Made by a program: the position numbers and the translations under genes. Under the pieces are notes generated by a model. The model made no database searches. It saw only the letters and a list, made by a program, of their open reading frames with translations, and was not told where the DNA came from. 64,000 nucleotides of DNA from Mycolicibacterium sp. P1-18 (GTDB taxonomy: Bacteria; Actinomycetota; Actinomycetes; Mycobacteriales; Mycobacteriaceae), in contig NZ_NPKR01000012.1 in assembly GCF_008329535.1 (NCBI RefSeq), forward strand, positions 1 through 64,000, read 5' to 3'. Below, in pieces: positions 25,884 to 34,120 of the stretch; positions within the stretch are counted from its first letter, which is position 1, and every line of letters starts with the position of its first letter.

Positions 25884-26038
25884 TCAGATCTTGTCCCTTA
25901 GGGATAGTGATGTGGCGGGGGTTGACTTTTCTTGCGTTTCCACTGTCTAGGGGGCGGCCCGTAGCGGCGGCGGAAGGCCCGACTAAAGGCGGCCTCGGAT
26001 GAGTAGCCGACCTGGTTGGCGATGGCGGCGACGCGCGC
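25884..26038 (-). pseudogene. AraC-family regulator, C-terminal remnant
   Basis: The minus-strand frame after an in-frame TAG (26039-26041) reads ARVAAIANQVGYSSEAAFSR and then a RAFRRRYGPPP-type end, the second helix-turn-helix of AraC/XylS regulators, finishing at TGA 25884. No start codon or upstream domain remains, so this is a fragment of about 51 codons. Confidence 0.7.
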
Positions 26039-26157
26039 CTAAGAGGTCTGTCTTCCGGTGCGTCTGAATTGCCCGCACTGGCCGCCGAGCTTGCCGCTTA
26101 AGCGCTCGCAACAACACAGTGAGGCGGTGAACTTTGCGGACGATGGATCTCCGCGCG

Positions 26158-26430
26158 CCGCAGCCAGCGGCTATGGCCGCCTCCACCACCGGCTCGCCGA
26201 GACGGGTGAACCGGGGAAACGCAGCTGACCACCACGTCGCAATTGCGGAGGGCATCGACCAGCGACGGCGGATCGGCCAGGCTGACCGATCGTACGTCTC
26301 GTGCCGCGTCTATAGCCGACAGCGCCTTCCTCGTCGCGGCCGAGCAGGCGGGTGTCGACGTTACGGCGAAACAATTCCGCCCTTACCAGCCGACCGGTAT
26401 AGCCGGTCGCTCCGAAACTGCAGGCTTCAT
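26158..26430 (-). pseudogene. Degraded copy of the 28374-29384 dehydrogenase 5' end
   Basis: About 270 bp nearly identical in order to 29112-29384 but with indels and substitutions that break the frame. The start region (ATG at 26430, then a GATGYTG-like Rossmann sequence) and the segment coding RFTRLGEPVVEAAIAA are still readable. The gene body beyond this point is missing; an unrelated AraC remnant follows. Confidence 0.75.
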
Positions 26431-26640
26431 CAATGGCGCCTCACCGTCGTTGACAGACAGTGAACTTCGCGTAGTCGTCACGCACACCAGCGCCTATTTC
26501 GGATGCAGAAAACCACCAGCGGATTGGCTAATCCACCAGCGCTCCCGACACGCTGGAAGACGCACGTCCAAAATTACTGTTTCCGTTGCCGCTTCCTCGT
26601 CGGCGCACACTCTCCACCGCTGACCTGACCTTCGGGGTGT
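26158..26640. repeat. Copy A of a degenerate direct duplication (other copy about 29112-29650)
   Basis: Same-orientation similarity runs through the dehydrogenase 5' end and its upstream region into the 3' end of the LysR gene. Landmarks are TTCATCAAT at the start codon, GCCTATTTCGGAT upstream, and GCTCCCGACA near the LysR stop. Each copy keeps a different intact gene. Confidence 0.7.
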
Positions 26641-27472
26641 TGCGCAGGCGTTGCGGGAACACAGCGTGGACGGAGGAAGGAACAGGCGTCCAGCCGGCGA
26701 TGTCGATTGAGACGATGCGATCATCCACCAACGCTTCTGGCATGAACCCGACGCCGCGCCCTCGCCTGACGGCGTCCACGACAACCCATGGATCGTTCGA
26801 TGCCGCTGCAAGCTTGGTCGGGGTTACCTGGCGTTCCTCACCGTCATGGGATGCGAAGCACCAGCCGGTGATTGGCAGGACTACCGCGCAAACGTGTTCG
26901 TGCAACTGCTCGGGATCCCTTAGCTCTCCAAGCCGAGGGTTCTGGCGAAGCAATTCTTGAGAGACGACGAGACGGAAGGGGACGTCATAGAGTTTGACGG
27001 AAACGAGGCTTCGCTGCTGTGGAGGTCCGAGCTGGATGGCCAGATCGATGCCATCAGCGACGAAATTGGCAGCGTTGCCGTTCACCGTGAGATTGAGCGT
27101 GATGTCGGGCCGTTCCTCACCGAAGTCCGACACCCACGTGCGAAATTCCTCAGGGCAGATATATGGGTTGACCGCTATCGACAGCGAATCGCTCGCGCCA
27201 GACGCCGCCAAAGCGATGTCGTCGAGCGCAGCCCGTATCTGAGCAACCGGCAGTGCGCACGCTTCGACCAAGCGCTGTCCTTCGGACGTCACACTGAGCG
27301 ACCGCGTCGTTCGCCGGAGCAACGACGTGCCGACCTGATTCTCCAGTGCCGCCACCCGCCGGCTCACCGAGCTCTGCGGCATCCCGAGCCGTCGCGCGGC
27401 CCCGACGAAGCTCTGACATTCCGCTACCGCCAAGAAAACCGCGACGTCGTCCAGCGCGACAGCTTCCGTCAT
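26528..27472 (-). CDS. LysR-family transcriptional regulator
   Basis: A 314-residue protein. The N-terminal winged helix-turn-helix (FLAVAECQSFVGAARRLGMP, QSSVSRRVAALENQVGTSLL) is intact. The C-terminal substrate-binding domain follows (LSIAVNPYICPEEFRTWVSD, then GIDLAIQLGP) and includes the typical VVVDAVRRGRGVGFMPEAL segment. ATG at 27472 places the HTH at residues 5-64, the usual position. The last ~25 residues (GSGNGNSNFGRASSSV) are low quality. The likely target, the dehydrogenase gene once downstream, is broken here but intact at 28374-29384. Confidence 0.85.
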   Translation of the reverse strand: MTEAVALDDVAVFLAVAECQSFVGAARRLGMPQSSVSRRVAALENQVGTSLLRRTTRSLSVTSEGQRLVEACALPVAQIRAALDDIALAASGASDSLSIAVNPYICPEEFRTWVSDFGEERPDITLNLTVNGNAANFVADGIDLAIQLGPPQQRSLVSVKLYDVPFRLVVSQELLRQNPRLGELRDPEQLHEHVCAVVLPITGWCFASHDGEERQVTPTKLAAASNDPWVVVDAVRRGRGVGFMPEALVDDRIVSIDIAGWTPVPSSVHAVFPQRLRNTPKVRSAVESVRRRGSGNGNSNFGRASSSVSGALVD

Positions 27473-27534
27473 ATTCGACCGTTCGTGTGTTCGTGCCCAG
27501 TGCGGTTTGCCATTGCTACCGGTGGTTGCCGCAA

Positions 27535-27968
27535 TCAAGACTCCTTGGAGTAGTCGACGCTGAGCCAGTGCTCTGGTCGCATCCGGAACAGCAGCGACTC
27601 AGCGTCAGGGTGGTCCCTGGCGAACGACTCCGCGAACGCGTTGCCGCCCTCCTCATCGAGATAGCGGACGGCGATCGCCCTCGTCGTGGCGTCGTCGGCC
27701 GCGCCGATCGAGGTCACCGAACCGTCGGCAGTGACGTAGCGGTAGGGAAAGGTCTCATCCTGGGCCGTGATGGAGAAACGTCCGGCCGCGGTGATGAGGC
27801 GAGCCTTGAACGGTCCGCCAAGCTGGAGACGAGAACCTCGCCGCCGGGCTCGTAGGCGTACCAAATAGGTACCGACAGCGGTGCCCGATCAGGACGTTCG
27901 ACGGCAAGGACACCAACGTGCAGACCGGCCAGGAAAGTCTCGCGTTCCGTGCTGGTCATCTTCGACAT
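27535..27968 (-). pseudogene. Frameshifted pyridoxamine 5'-phosphate oxidase-like protein
   Basis: The first frame reads ETFLAGLHVGVLAVERPD and PIWYAYEPGGEVLV, the FMN-binding split-barrel start. After about 40 codons homology jumps to another frame: FKARLITAAGRFSITAQ, then RYVTADGSVTSIG and a helix ending at 27535. A single indel near 27830-27850 would join them (the family usually has a KARLI-type segment here). It is either a real pseudogene or a sequencing error; the decayed surroundings favour the former. Confidence 0.75.
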
Positions 27969-28046
27969 AGTGTGACCAACCCCGTGTCCCCCGCCACGAT
28001 TCCCGACCTCAGGTGCAGGAAGAGTGCTTGGTGAGGACGAAGAGGA

Positions 28047-28170
28047 TCACGATGCAGTGATTTCAGTCAGGGATGAAGGTTCCGCCGCGGCGGTGGCGAG
28101 TCCGGCGCCGAAGACGGCCGCGGGCGTGTAGCCACCCGGCCTGCGCCCACCGCGGATGAGGCGTGCGGCG
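28047..28170 (-). pseudogene. Possible dehydrogenase C-terminal remnant
   Basis: A short stretch reads RGGRRPGGYTPAAVFGAGLA, the kind of end seen in saccharopine-dehydrogenase-like proteins. One base change would extend it to a GGTFIPD-type end. No upstream body is found and it does not match the end of the intact gene at 28374, so it would come from a different protein. Confidence 0.3.
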
Positions 28171-28373
28171 ATCAGGGACCATCTGCAGGTCGACGTCAAA
28201 GTCGCCGATCTAAGCGCCTGTGACGCGGTGTCCGAGAACGCGAAGGTCGCCTGGTGGCCACCAAACGCCAATGTGGGGGCTGCAGCATGTTTCGACGCTG
28301 CCCACTGGCATCCGAGGTGCGCTGCCGTCATAGGCGGGTGTTCTGGCCGGTTAATCCGTTGTACTCACCATCC

Positions 28374-29384
28374 TCAGTTCCCGACTTGCCAGCTGATCCC
28401 GAAAGGCTTGAGCGCATCCAGGAACTCGGCGGGCTCGAAGGCGAGCGACGGTGGCACCGCACCGACCGGCGCACCGCGCGCACCGAGCCGAACCGCCGCC
28501 TCGACCGCGATCAGGGCAGTGGAGCCGTAGGCGTCGTCTCCGGACACATGCCCCCGCACGGTCGTACCGTCCGACGCACGCGCTTCGGCGAGGATGGTGA
28601 AGCGCGACGCCCGACGCTCGTCATCCGACGGTCCGACCGGCGCCGCGGCGATGACCTCGTCGGTAAGGGACGACACGCCTGCGACGAGATCCACGTTCAT
28701 CGTGGCCTCGATGGTGCGGGCGACCACGTGGCGCTGGATCGTGATCACCTCCGGCCCGGGGAGCGCCCAGGACGGCTGCTCGCCGTCGCGCGGAAAGACG
28801 ACCGGCTCACGAGCGCCCGCGTCGGTCTCCCGCCACTGGCCCTCGTGCCACGCCAGCGGCGGCGACGCGGCCATGTGGCCAAACGAAAGCATCGTTCCCC
28901 GCGAGATCCCGGCGCTGAACATTCCGTGATGCACACGGAGCGTCTCCACTTCGGCAACACCCCCGGCGACGAGCCCGGCGATGAGGTCACCCGGCATGCC
29001 GTCATCGGTCGCTGCCGGCATCAGGGTGACCCCGGCCGCCGCGGCTCGGGTGCCGAACTCGTCGTAGATCCGCCGCACCCAGCGCTGCTCGCCGGTGATG
29101 TCGACGTAGTTGCACGCAGCGGCGATTGCCGCCTCGACGACCGGCTCGCCGAGACGGGTGAACGGGGCGACGCAGCTGACCACCACGTCGCAGCCCCGCA
29201 GAGCATCGACCAGCGACGACGGGTCGGCCAGGCTGACAGCCCTGACGTCTCGCGCCCCGTCTATCCCTGACAGCGCCTTCTCGTCGCGGCCGAGCAGGAG
29301 GGTGTCGACGTTACGGCGAAACAACTCCGCCGTTACCAGCCGACCGGTATAGCCGGTCGCTCCGAAAACTGCTGCCTTCATCAA
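28374..29384 (-). CDS. Saccharopine dehydrogenase-like NAD(P)-binding oxidoreductase
   Basis: A 336-residue protein. The N-terminal Rossmann motif GATGYTG lies at residues 8-14, followed by LLGRDEKAL, DVVVSCVAPFTRLGEPVV and CNYVDITGEQ. These are hallmarks of the saccharopine dehydrogenase / trans-acting enoyl reductase superfamily. The substrate cannot be told. The region is complete to a natural stop. Its 5' part and upstream DNA are duplicated as wreckage at 26158-26640. In the ancestral arrangement it followed a LysR regulator, whose remnant lies just upstream at about 29480-29650. Confidence 0.85.
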   Translation of the reverse strand: MMKAAVFGATGYTGRLVTAELFRRNVDTLLLGRDEKALSGIDGARDVRAVSLADPSSLVDALRGCDVVVSCVAPFTRLGEPVVEAAIAAACNYVDITGEQRWVRRIYDEFGTRAAAAGVTLMPAATDDGMPGDLIAGLVAGGVAEVETLRVHHGMFSAGISRGTMLSFGHMAASPPLAWHEGQWRETDAGAREPVVFPRDGEQPSWALPGPEVITIQRHVVARTIEATMNVDLVAGVSSLTDEVIAAAPVGPSDDERRASRFTILAEARASDGTTVRGHVSGDDAYGSTALIAVEAAVRLGARGAPVGAVPPSLAFEPAEFLDALKPFGISWQVGN

Positions 29385-29482
29385 TCAAGCCTCACTGTCG
29401 TTGATAGACAATGAGTTTCGCCTAGTCGTCACGCTTCCACAATTGCCTATTTCGGATAACACCAATCCATCAGCGGGATGAA

Positions 29483-29650
29483 GCTAATCAGCCGGCAATG
29501 CTCCCGACATCTTCGCGAGACCATCGCCGGGATCTTCGACTCGCTTGCCGTCACCTCACCGCCGCGCACTCGCCACGTCGACCCGACAGTCCCGACATCT
29601 CCAGCTGTCCGACGGATGCGGCGGGTCCCCGCCCTGACCGAGCACGTAAG
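29483..29650 (-). pseudogene. LysR regulator 3' remnant (copy B of the duplication)
   Basis: The minus strand shows GTGCGCGGCGGTGAGG and, further on, TGTCGGGAGCATTGCC and CTGATTAG, matching GTGCGCCGACGAGG, TGTCGGGAGCGCTGG and GTGGATTAG at the 3' end of the intact LysR gene at 26528. The rest of the LysR gene is absent. The region 29650-29882 upstream holds nothing I recognise. Confidence 0.55.
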
Positions 29651-29882
29651 CACGACGGACAACGCCAAACTCACGGCCTTGAGTGCACAACGTCACCATC
29701 GGAAAACTCGACCCGGTTGAACTGTCCGCGCTCGAAGTCAGCTGCGACGGCGCGCGTTAACGCGCATCGGGTGTCACCCGTCCGTGCCTCAAGACCGCAC
29801 TCCAAAGATCCGCGTGACGAGAAGAATCTCGAGTTTCTGTCATTAATGAAATCCAGATGACATTCCAATTGAGAACATGACA

Positions 29883-30926
29883 TCAGTTTTGAGAACCTAC
29901 TACCGGTCGCCGCGCGACGAACCCCGACGGCATCGGCGCCACCCGCACCACGTCCCCGGTGTGCGGGGCGTGCACCACCTCGGTCGCCGAGATCGCCAAC
30001 ATCACGTGACCCGGCCCGGCCTGACCGCCCTCCCCGAACGACGACCGCGGGAAGATCAGGTCACCGGCGCGGACCTGATCGGGCGGCACCGCCACGCCCT
30101 GCCGTACCTGGGTGTAGGTGTCACCGCCCAGTTGCACCCCCGCTTGGCGCCACGCCCATTGCGTCAGACCGGAGCAGTCGAAGACGTTGGGTCCCTTGGC
30201 ACCCCACACGTAGGGCCGTCCCCGCTTGCCCATCGCCGCAGCCACCGCCCGGCCACCCGGCCCGGCGGGCACCGCCCAGTCCGCAACCGACTGCACCCGC
30301 ACCGGCGCCGGACCCGACCCGCGGGCCGTCCCGGCGCCCCACGGAGCTCCGGTCAGAGCCGTCGGCCCCGTCCCGCCGAGCCCCGTCGGCGCACCCATGC
30401 CGCCGACCGCCCCAGCTCCTCCGGCCCCACCAGCGCGCGGATAGGCCAACGCACGCAGCAACGCCGCCATGCGGGCATCCCGTATCCGGTAAGCCGCCAC
30501 CACGCGCTGCTGCTGAGACACCCTGTCCCGCAACGCCGCCACCAGGGCGCGCTGACCGGCCGGGGTCGCAGTCAGCGGGGACATCAGGGCGGTGTCGGAG
30601 TCGGCGGCGCTGACCACGGCCCCGGAGGTCCGGTGTCCGGAGCGGTCCGCCACGGCGGCGTCGCGCAGCCGATCCCCCAACCGGTCGTCGGCACCGGCCA
30701 ATCCGTCCAGCGCGGCGCCGGCGTCCGCGGCGAACCCGCCGTACCCCCCGGACAGCCGCCCGAACAACGTCGAGAACCGTTGTCGTGCATCGCGAGTGGC
30801 TGCCGCCGCGTCGGCCAGCCGTTGACTGTCGCCGATGTCGGCGCCGGTGGCCGACGGATCACCAAACAGCGCGTGCGCCCGGCCCAGCACCTCCTGTGCA
30901 TACCGCACCACACCGCCCACCGACAC
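29883..30926 (-). CDS. NlpC/P60 peptidoglycan endopeptidase with ESX-type N-terminal module
   Basis: A 347-residue protein. Residues 1-160 form a helical module with VLGRAHALFGD near 14 and TPAGQRALVAALRDRVSQQQ near 130. It is shared with 39576-40625 and, in split form, with 24630-24617 and downstream. After a Gly/Pro linker comes an NlpC/P60 domain with catalytic Cys (VFDCSGLTQWAW, ~250), His (GPGHVML, ~306) and the second polar site near VVHAPHTG. Such enzymes cut D-Glu-mDAP bonds in stem peptides. No Sec signal is present, so export through ESX is likely. GTG at 30926 lies 6 bp after GATACT; a start eight codons earlier would include the promoter. Confidence 0.85.
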   Translation of the reverse strand: MSVGGVVRYAQEVLGRAHALFGDPSATGADIGDSQRLADAAAATRDARQRFSTLFGRLSGGYGGFAADAGAALDGLAGADDRLGDRLRDAAVADRSGHRTSGAVVSAADSDTALMSPLTATPAGQRALVAALRDRVSQQQRVVAAYRIRDARMAALLRALAYPRAGGAGGAGAVGGMGAPTGLGGTGPTALTGAPWGAGTARGSGPAPVRVQSVADWAVPAGPGGRAVAAAMGKRGRPYVWGAKGPNVFDCSGLTQWAWRQAGVQLGGDTYTQVRQGVAVPPDQVRAGDLIFPRSSFGEGGQAGPGHVMLAISATEVVHAPHTGDVVRVAPMPSGFVARRPVVGSQN

Positions 30927-30932
30927 CTCTTC

Positions 30933-30969
30933 AGTATCGGGCCGCCACACCCGGTTGCCTGCAGCACTT
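30933..30969 (-). promoter_or_regulatory. Leaderless promoter of the NlpC/P60 gene
   Basis: GATACT (30933-30938) lies 6 bp before GTG 30926. Upstream, AAGTGC (30964-30969) at 25 bp, followed by TGCAGGCAAC. The gene at 40625 has the same GATACT, the same 6-bp gap and AGTGCAGCGGCAAC at a similar place. Confidence 0.6.
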
Positions 30970-31006
30970 TACGGCGGGCAGCGAACGGACACTGGCCGTC
31001 GTCGGC

Positions 31007-31690
31007 CTAGTACCAGATGGCGATCGACTGTCCGTAGTCGTTGATCTGAGGCGGGTCCGGTAGGGCGCGAGCCCGTCCCTGCGCAATGCGGTCCGCCGTC
31101 CATGCTGCCGCGGCAGCATCCAGCACGTCGTCGGTCGGGACGACCCCCGCAGTCCCGATGTCGTCGGGGATGTCGATCCCCACGGCGGCCAACTGCCGCA
31201 GCCTGGCCCGCTGACCCTGCCACGTCTTCTTGGTGCCACTGTCGGCGGGCAGACCCATCGCCGCGAACGACACCTCGGGATGAACTTCCCACAGCGACAC
31301 TGCGCGGTGCCCGTAGAGCGAATTCGCCTCCAACAGCTTGGGCTTCAGCCCCCACGCCTGAATGCTGATGCCCTTGCCCGTCAGCTCCCGGCAGAGCGCC
31401 GACGCGCGGGCATGGGTGTCTTCGGCGAACACCGGCCGCGGCGGTGTCATGAACACGCTCGGCGACTTCGTGGGTCCGAGGTAACGCTTGGCGGCGGTGT
31501 CGGCGTCCCGCCAGCCGCGCCTACACAGACCTAGCGGCATGTCCACCGCCACGGCACACGCATCGGGCACCAGGGCGACAACGTCTCTCAGGCCGCGCGC
31601 ATGGTGCGCGGCCGCGAAGTGTCCGTCGACCAGGACGACCGCCACCCAACCGCCGGACCACCCGTCCACTCCCACCGCCACGGTGCTCAT
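31007..31690 (-). CDS. DUF429-family protein (predicted RNase H-like nuclease)
   Basis: A 227-residue protein. VAVGVDGWSGGWVAVVL at the N-terminus, AVAVDMPLGLC, and a late DDVLDAAAAAW give the three acidic sites of an RNase H-like fold as in DUF429 proteins. The middle (SPSVFMTPPRPVF) is also typical. Function in this family is unproven; nuclease activity is a prediction. It stands alone on the minus strand between the hydrolase gene and the secreted pair. No mobile or defence partner is adjacent. Confidence 0.8.
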   Translation of the reverse strand: MSTVAVGVDGWSGGWVAVVLVDGHFAAAHHARGLRDVVALVPDACAVAVDMPLGLCRRGWRDADTAAKRYLGPTKSPSVFMTPPRPVFAEDTHARASALCRELTGKGISIQAWGLKPKLLEANSLYGHRAVSLWEVHPEVSFAAMGLPADSGTKKTWQGQRARLRQLAAVGIDIPDDIGTAGVVPTDDVLDAAAAAWTADRIAQGRARALPDPPQINDYGQSIAIWY

Positions 31691-31848
31691 CGGCGACGGG
31701 AACCAAACCTAAAAGCTATGACCATCCAGGGGACCAGGGGCGCCCCGGACGGCCTATCAGAGGAGCGCGGAATCGCAGTCAAGGCAGTCTCATCGCGACT
31801 GCCACCACCGCCACCGCCCGTCCGCGGTCGAAACACGGTGCGGCGGCG

Positions 31849-33243
31849 TCATCGGCCCACCGGCACCTGCGGGATGTCGGTCACGGGACCCAGCTGGACG
31901 GACGGATAGGGAATCACCACGGGTGGCACTCGCGCCATGGGCGTCGGCGAGGCGCTCATCGGAAACTCGTGGCGCAGATCGCTCTGCCCGATGGAGTTCG
32001 ACAGCGGCAGACCCGCCAGCGGTCCGAGCTCCCCGACGTTCTGCGGCATGATCTTGGCGAGCTCGATGGTCTGCCCGCCGCGGACACCGTAGATCTCCGA
32101 CGCCGGAAAGTCGGAGATGAGGCCGCCGGCGACCGGCCCGGACGCCGTCGGCTTGATCACCAAGTCACCGTGCACGTTCCACGGCGACAGCTTGGCGAGG
32201 TCCTCACCACCGGGCGAGAACGGATCGGCGGCCGAGTACTGGATGCGCACCGAGCCGTTCGGATTTTGACTGACGCTGATGTCGGGAGATCCAGCCCGTA
32301 CCTCGGTGCCGTCGGAACCCAGCACCACCGACGGGTTTTGGCGGGCCACCACGACGCCGTTCTCGAAGTCGGTGTAAATGCTCACCCGGGCGTCCTCTGG
32401 TCCGGCGTTGGGGTCGAATCCTCGGTGATCGCCCAGGTTGTCGCCGGACGGCGCCCACGCCGTCTCGCCGGGAATGAAGAGGTTGTCCTTGACCACCCCC
32501 TGGCCGGGAACGGGCTTGATTCGGCCGACGACGATGTTGGGTGGGACGCCTTGGTTCTTGGGGTCATAGCTGTGCGGGTCCAGCGCGGCGGCAGTCTGCC
32601 AGTCGGCGCCGGTGAGAGGTGGATGACCGAACACCTTCTCGAACGCCGTGGACTGGTTGCGCTTGCGGTCGGCCTCCGACGGTGCCGCCGGCATCGCCGG
32701 CGGGGCCTGCGGAGCCGGCCCCTGACCGAAGCCCAGGCTCTGGACACCGCTGGCGGCGGTGGAGATCTGGGTCGCCACCTGACGGTCCAGCGCGGCCAAC
32801 GCCAACACCTTGGCGTGCAACACCGCCGCGAGCGCGTCGGCCCGGGCTGCGGTCACCGACCCCCGGCCGGTACTGGTCACCGTGTAGTCGTCGTCGACGG
32901 TGAGCCCCGCCGCCTGGGCGGCGCGGACGGCGTCCAGAACCGCCTGACGGGCCGCGGCCAACTGGAAAGATGCTTCGCGGGCGGCCGCCGCGGTGGCGGT
33001 CAGGTCGTCGACCGCGCCCAGCACGGTCAGCTTGTCGGCGGCGACGCGCGCCACGGCGGCCTCCGCGCCTCGCCCGACCCAGGGTTGCCCACCCGGGCGG
33101 CCGACTTCGGTGTGCGCCCGGTCGTAGGCGTCCTGCCAGCGGTGCGCGGCTGTCGTCCAGTGCGTCGCGGCATCGGTGAGGTAGTCGCCGTTCCACGCCT
33201 GGACCTCCGACAGGGACGGGAAGGACGTCGACGCCGAGGGCAC
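31849..33243 (-). CDS. ESX-secreted-like protein with unknown C-terminal domain
   Basis: A 464-residue protein. Residues 1-175 are helical (SLSEVQAWNGDYLTDAATHW, with a GRGAEAAVARVAADK helix) and resemble the N-terminal WXG-like part of ESX-exported toxins and enzymes. Residues ~195-464 form a separate domain: FEKVFGHPPLTGADWQTAAA, VPPNIVVGRIKPVPGQGVV, IYTDFENGVVVARQNPSVVL. This domain is rich in strands and repeated Asn/Gly turns. It resembles C-terminal domains found in mycobacterial WXG-fusion proteins, but I cannot name it. The GTG start follows the stop of the small partner gene within 3 bp. No immunity gene is obvious; 33660-33872 is the nearest small candidate. Confidence 0.6.
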   Translation of the reverse strand: MPSASTSFPSLSEVQAWNGDYLTDAATHWTTAAHRWQDAYDRAHTEVGRPGGQPWVGRGAEAAVARVAADKLTVLGAVDDLTATAAAAREASFQLAAARQAVLDAVRAAQAAGLTVDDDYTVTSTGRGSVTAARADALAAVLHAKVLALAALDRQVATQISTAASGVQSLGFGQGPAPQAPPAMPAAPSEADRKRNQSTAFEKVFGHPPLTGADWQTAAALDPHSYDPKNQGVPPNIVVGRIKPVPGQGVVKDNLFIPGETAWAPSGDNLGDHRGFDPNAGPEDARVSIYTDFENGVVVARQNPSVVLGSDGTEVRAGSPDISVSQNPNGSVRIQYSAADPFSPGGEDLAKLSPWNVHGDLVIKPTASGPVAGGLISDFPASEIYGVRGGQTIELAKIMPQNVGELGPLAGLPLSNSIGQSDLRHEFPMSASPTPMARVPPVVIPYPSVQLGPVTDIPQVPVGR

Positions 33244-33245
33244 CG

Positions 33246-33551
33246 TCAGCCCTCGCCGACCACGCCGAGGCCGCCGGCGACCGCGCCGATGGCGGTGGCG
33301 TTCGCGACGTCGGTGGCCTCGTAGCCGGTGCGGGCCGCGCTCACTAAGGCTTCGGTCGCAGTCAGCCGATCGGCGACCGTCACCGCCGCGTCGCCTACGG
33401 CGGCGTGCACTGACCGGACGGCCGCCGCCGAGAAGGCGAAGCCCCCGGTGACCGGCGGGGCGGTACTCGTCGCCGCAACCCCGGCGGCTTGCTCACCAAA
33501 CACCCCCGCCAACGTCTGCAAACCCGCGGCGCTCACCCATACGTTGCCCAC
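33246..33551 (-). CDS. PE/EspC-like small ESX partner protein
   Basis: A 101-residue Ala-rich helical protein with the export signal TGYEATDVANATA (YxxxD) two-thirds along, like the PE-type half of the EspB-like protein (GYVATDAAN). It ends 3 bp before the 464-residue protein begins, so the two should be made as a pair and exported together. GTG at 33551 lies 6 bp after TAGGAT. The GTG frame is preferred to the nearby ATG, which is in another frame. Confidence 0.7.
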   Translation of the reverse strand: MGNVWVSAAGLQTLAGVFGEQAAGVAATSTAPPVTGGFAFSAAAVRSVHAAVGDAAVTVADRLTATEALVSAARTGYEATDVANATAIGAVAGGLGVVGEG

Positions 33552-33557
33552 CCCATG

Positions 33558-33591
33558 ATCCTAAGAGCGCTCGACGCACCGCCATGCACCT
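33558..33591 (-). promoter_or_regulatory. Leaderless promoter of the secreted pair, AGGTGC box
   Basis: AGGTGC (33586-33591), 22 bases, TAGGAT (33558-33563), 6 bases, GTG at 33551. A close variant of the box and spacing at eccC. Confidence 0.6.
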
Positions 33592-33659
33592 CTTTTTGGC
33601 CCCACGTCGCGTGCGCCGTACCGCGGATCGTCCCCTCGCAGTAGGTCACTCGTCGGGCG

Positions 33660-33872
33660 TCACGGAGGTCCCGCGACCAGCTCGATCTCTCCGTCGACGA
33701 ACGTCACCACCGTGCGGCCGGCGGCGCCAGGTGCGGGCAGATAGACGATCGATCCCGTCGGGTCAGACCGCCCTGACACGTCGTCGATGGCGCGTTGCAG
33801 GGTGGTGAACCTCCGGTCGTCCCGACCGTTGACGCGGATGACGAAGTGGCCGCCTTCAGATGTGGCCGTCAT
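33660..33872 (-). CDS. Small hypothetical protein (70 aa)
   Basis: From ATG 33872 the product reads MTATSEGGHFVIRVNGRDDR and RFTTLQRAIDDVSG, then strands SIVYLPAPG and VVTFVDGEIEL. This is a compact strand-helix-strand pattern; the frame is open 12 codons further upstream. Codon usage is normal for the region. No family recognised. It could be an immunity or regulatory protein for the pair at 31849-33551, but only position suggests this. Confidence 0.5.
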   Translation of the reverse strand: MTATSEGGHFVIRVNGRDDRRFTTLQRAIDDVSGRSDPTGSIVYLPAPGAAGRTVVTFVDGEIELVAGPP

Positions 33873-34120
33873 GCGCCCACCCCGTCTCGCATCGCTGACG
33901 CGACGCATGTCTACGGGGACGGTACGAGCGGGGCACTGGTCTGATTCAACGCCGCCCGCACGACATCGCAGACACGGGCGCGTCTCGAATCGGAACCGAA
34001 GCGTCGCCTCGTCACCACGACCTCGTCGAAAACCGCGGGCCGTGGCGTCGTCCCAAATTTCCCGCCTGAAGCGGCTCAGCGGCCGGCCCTACCACCCGAC
34101 ACCCGGATCACGTTGTCGCG

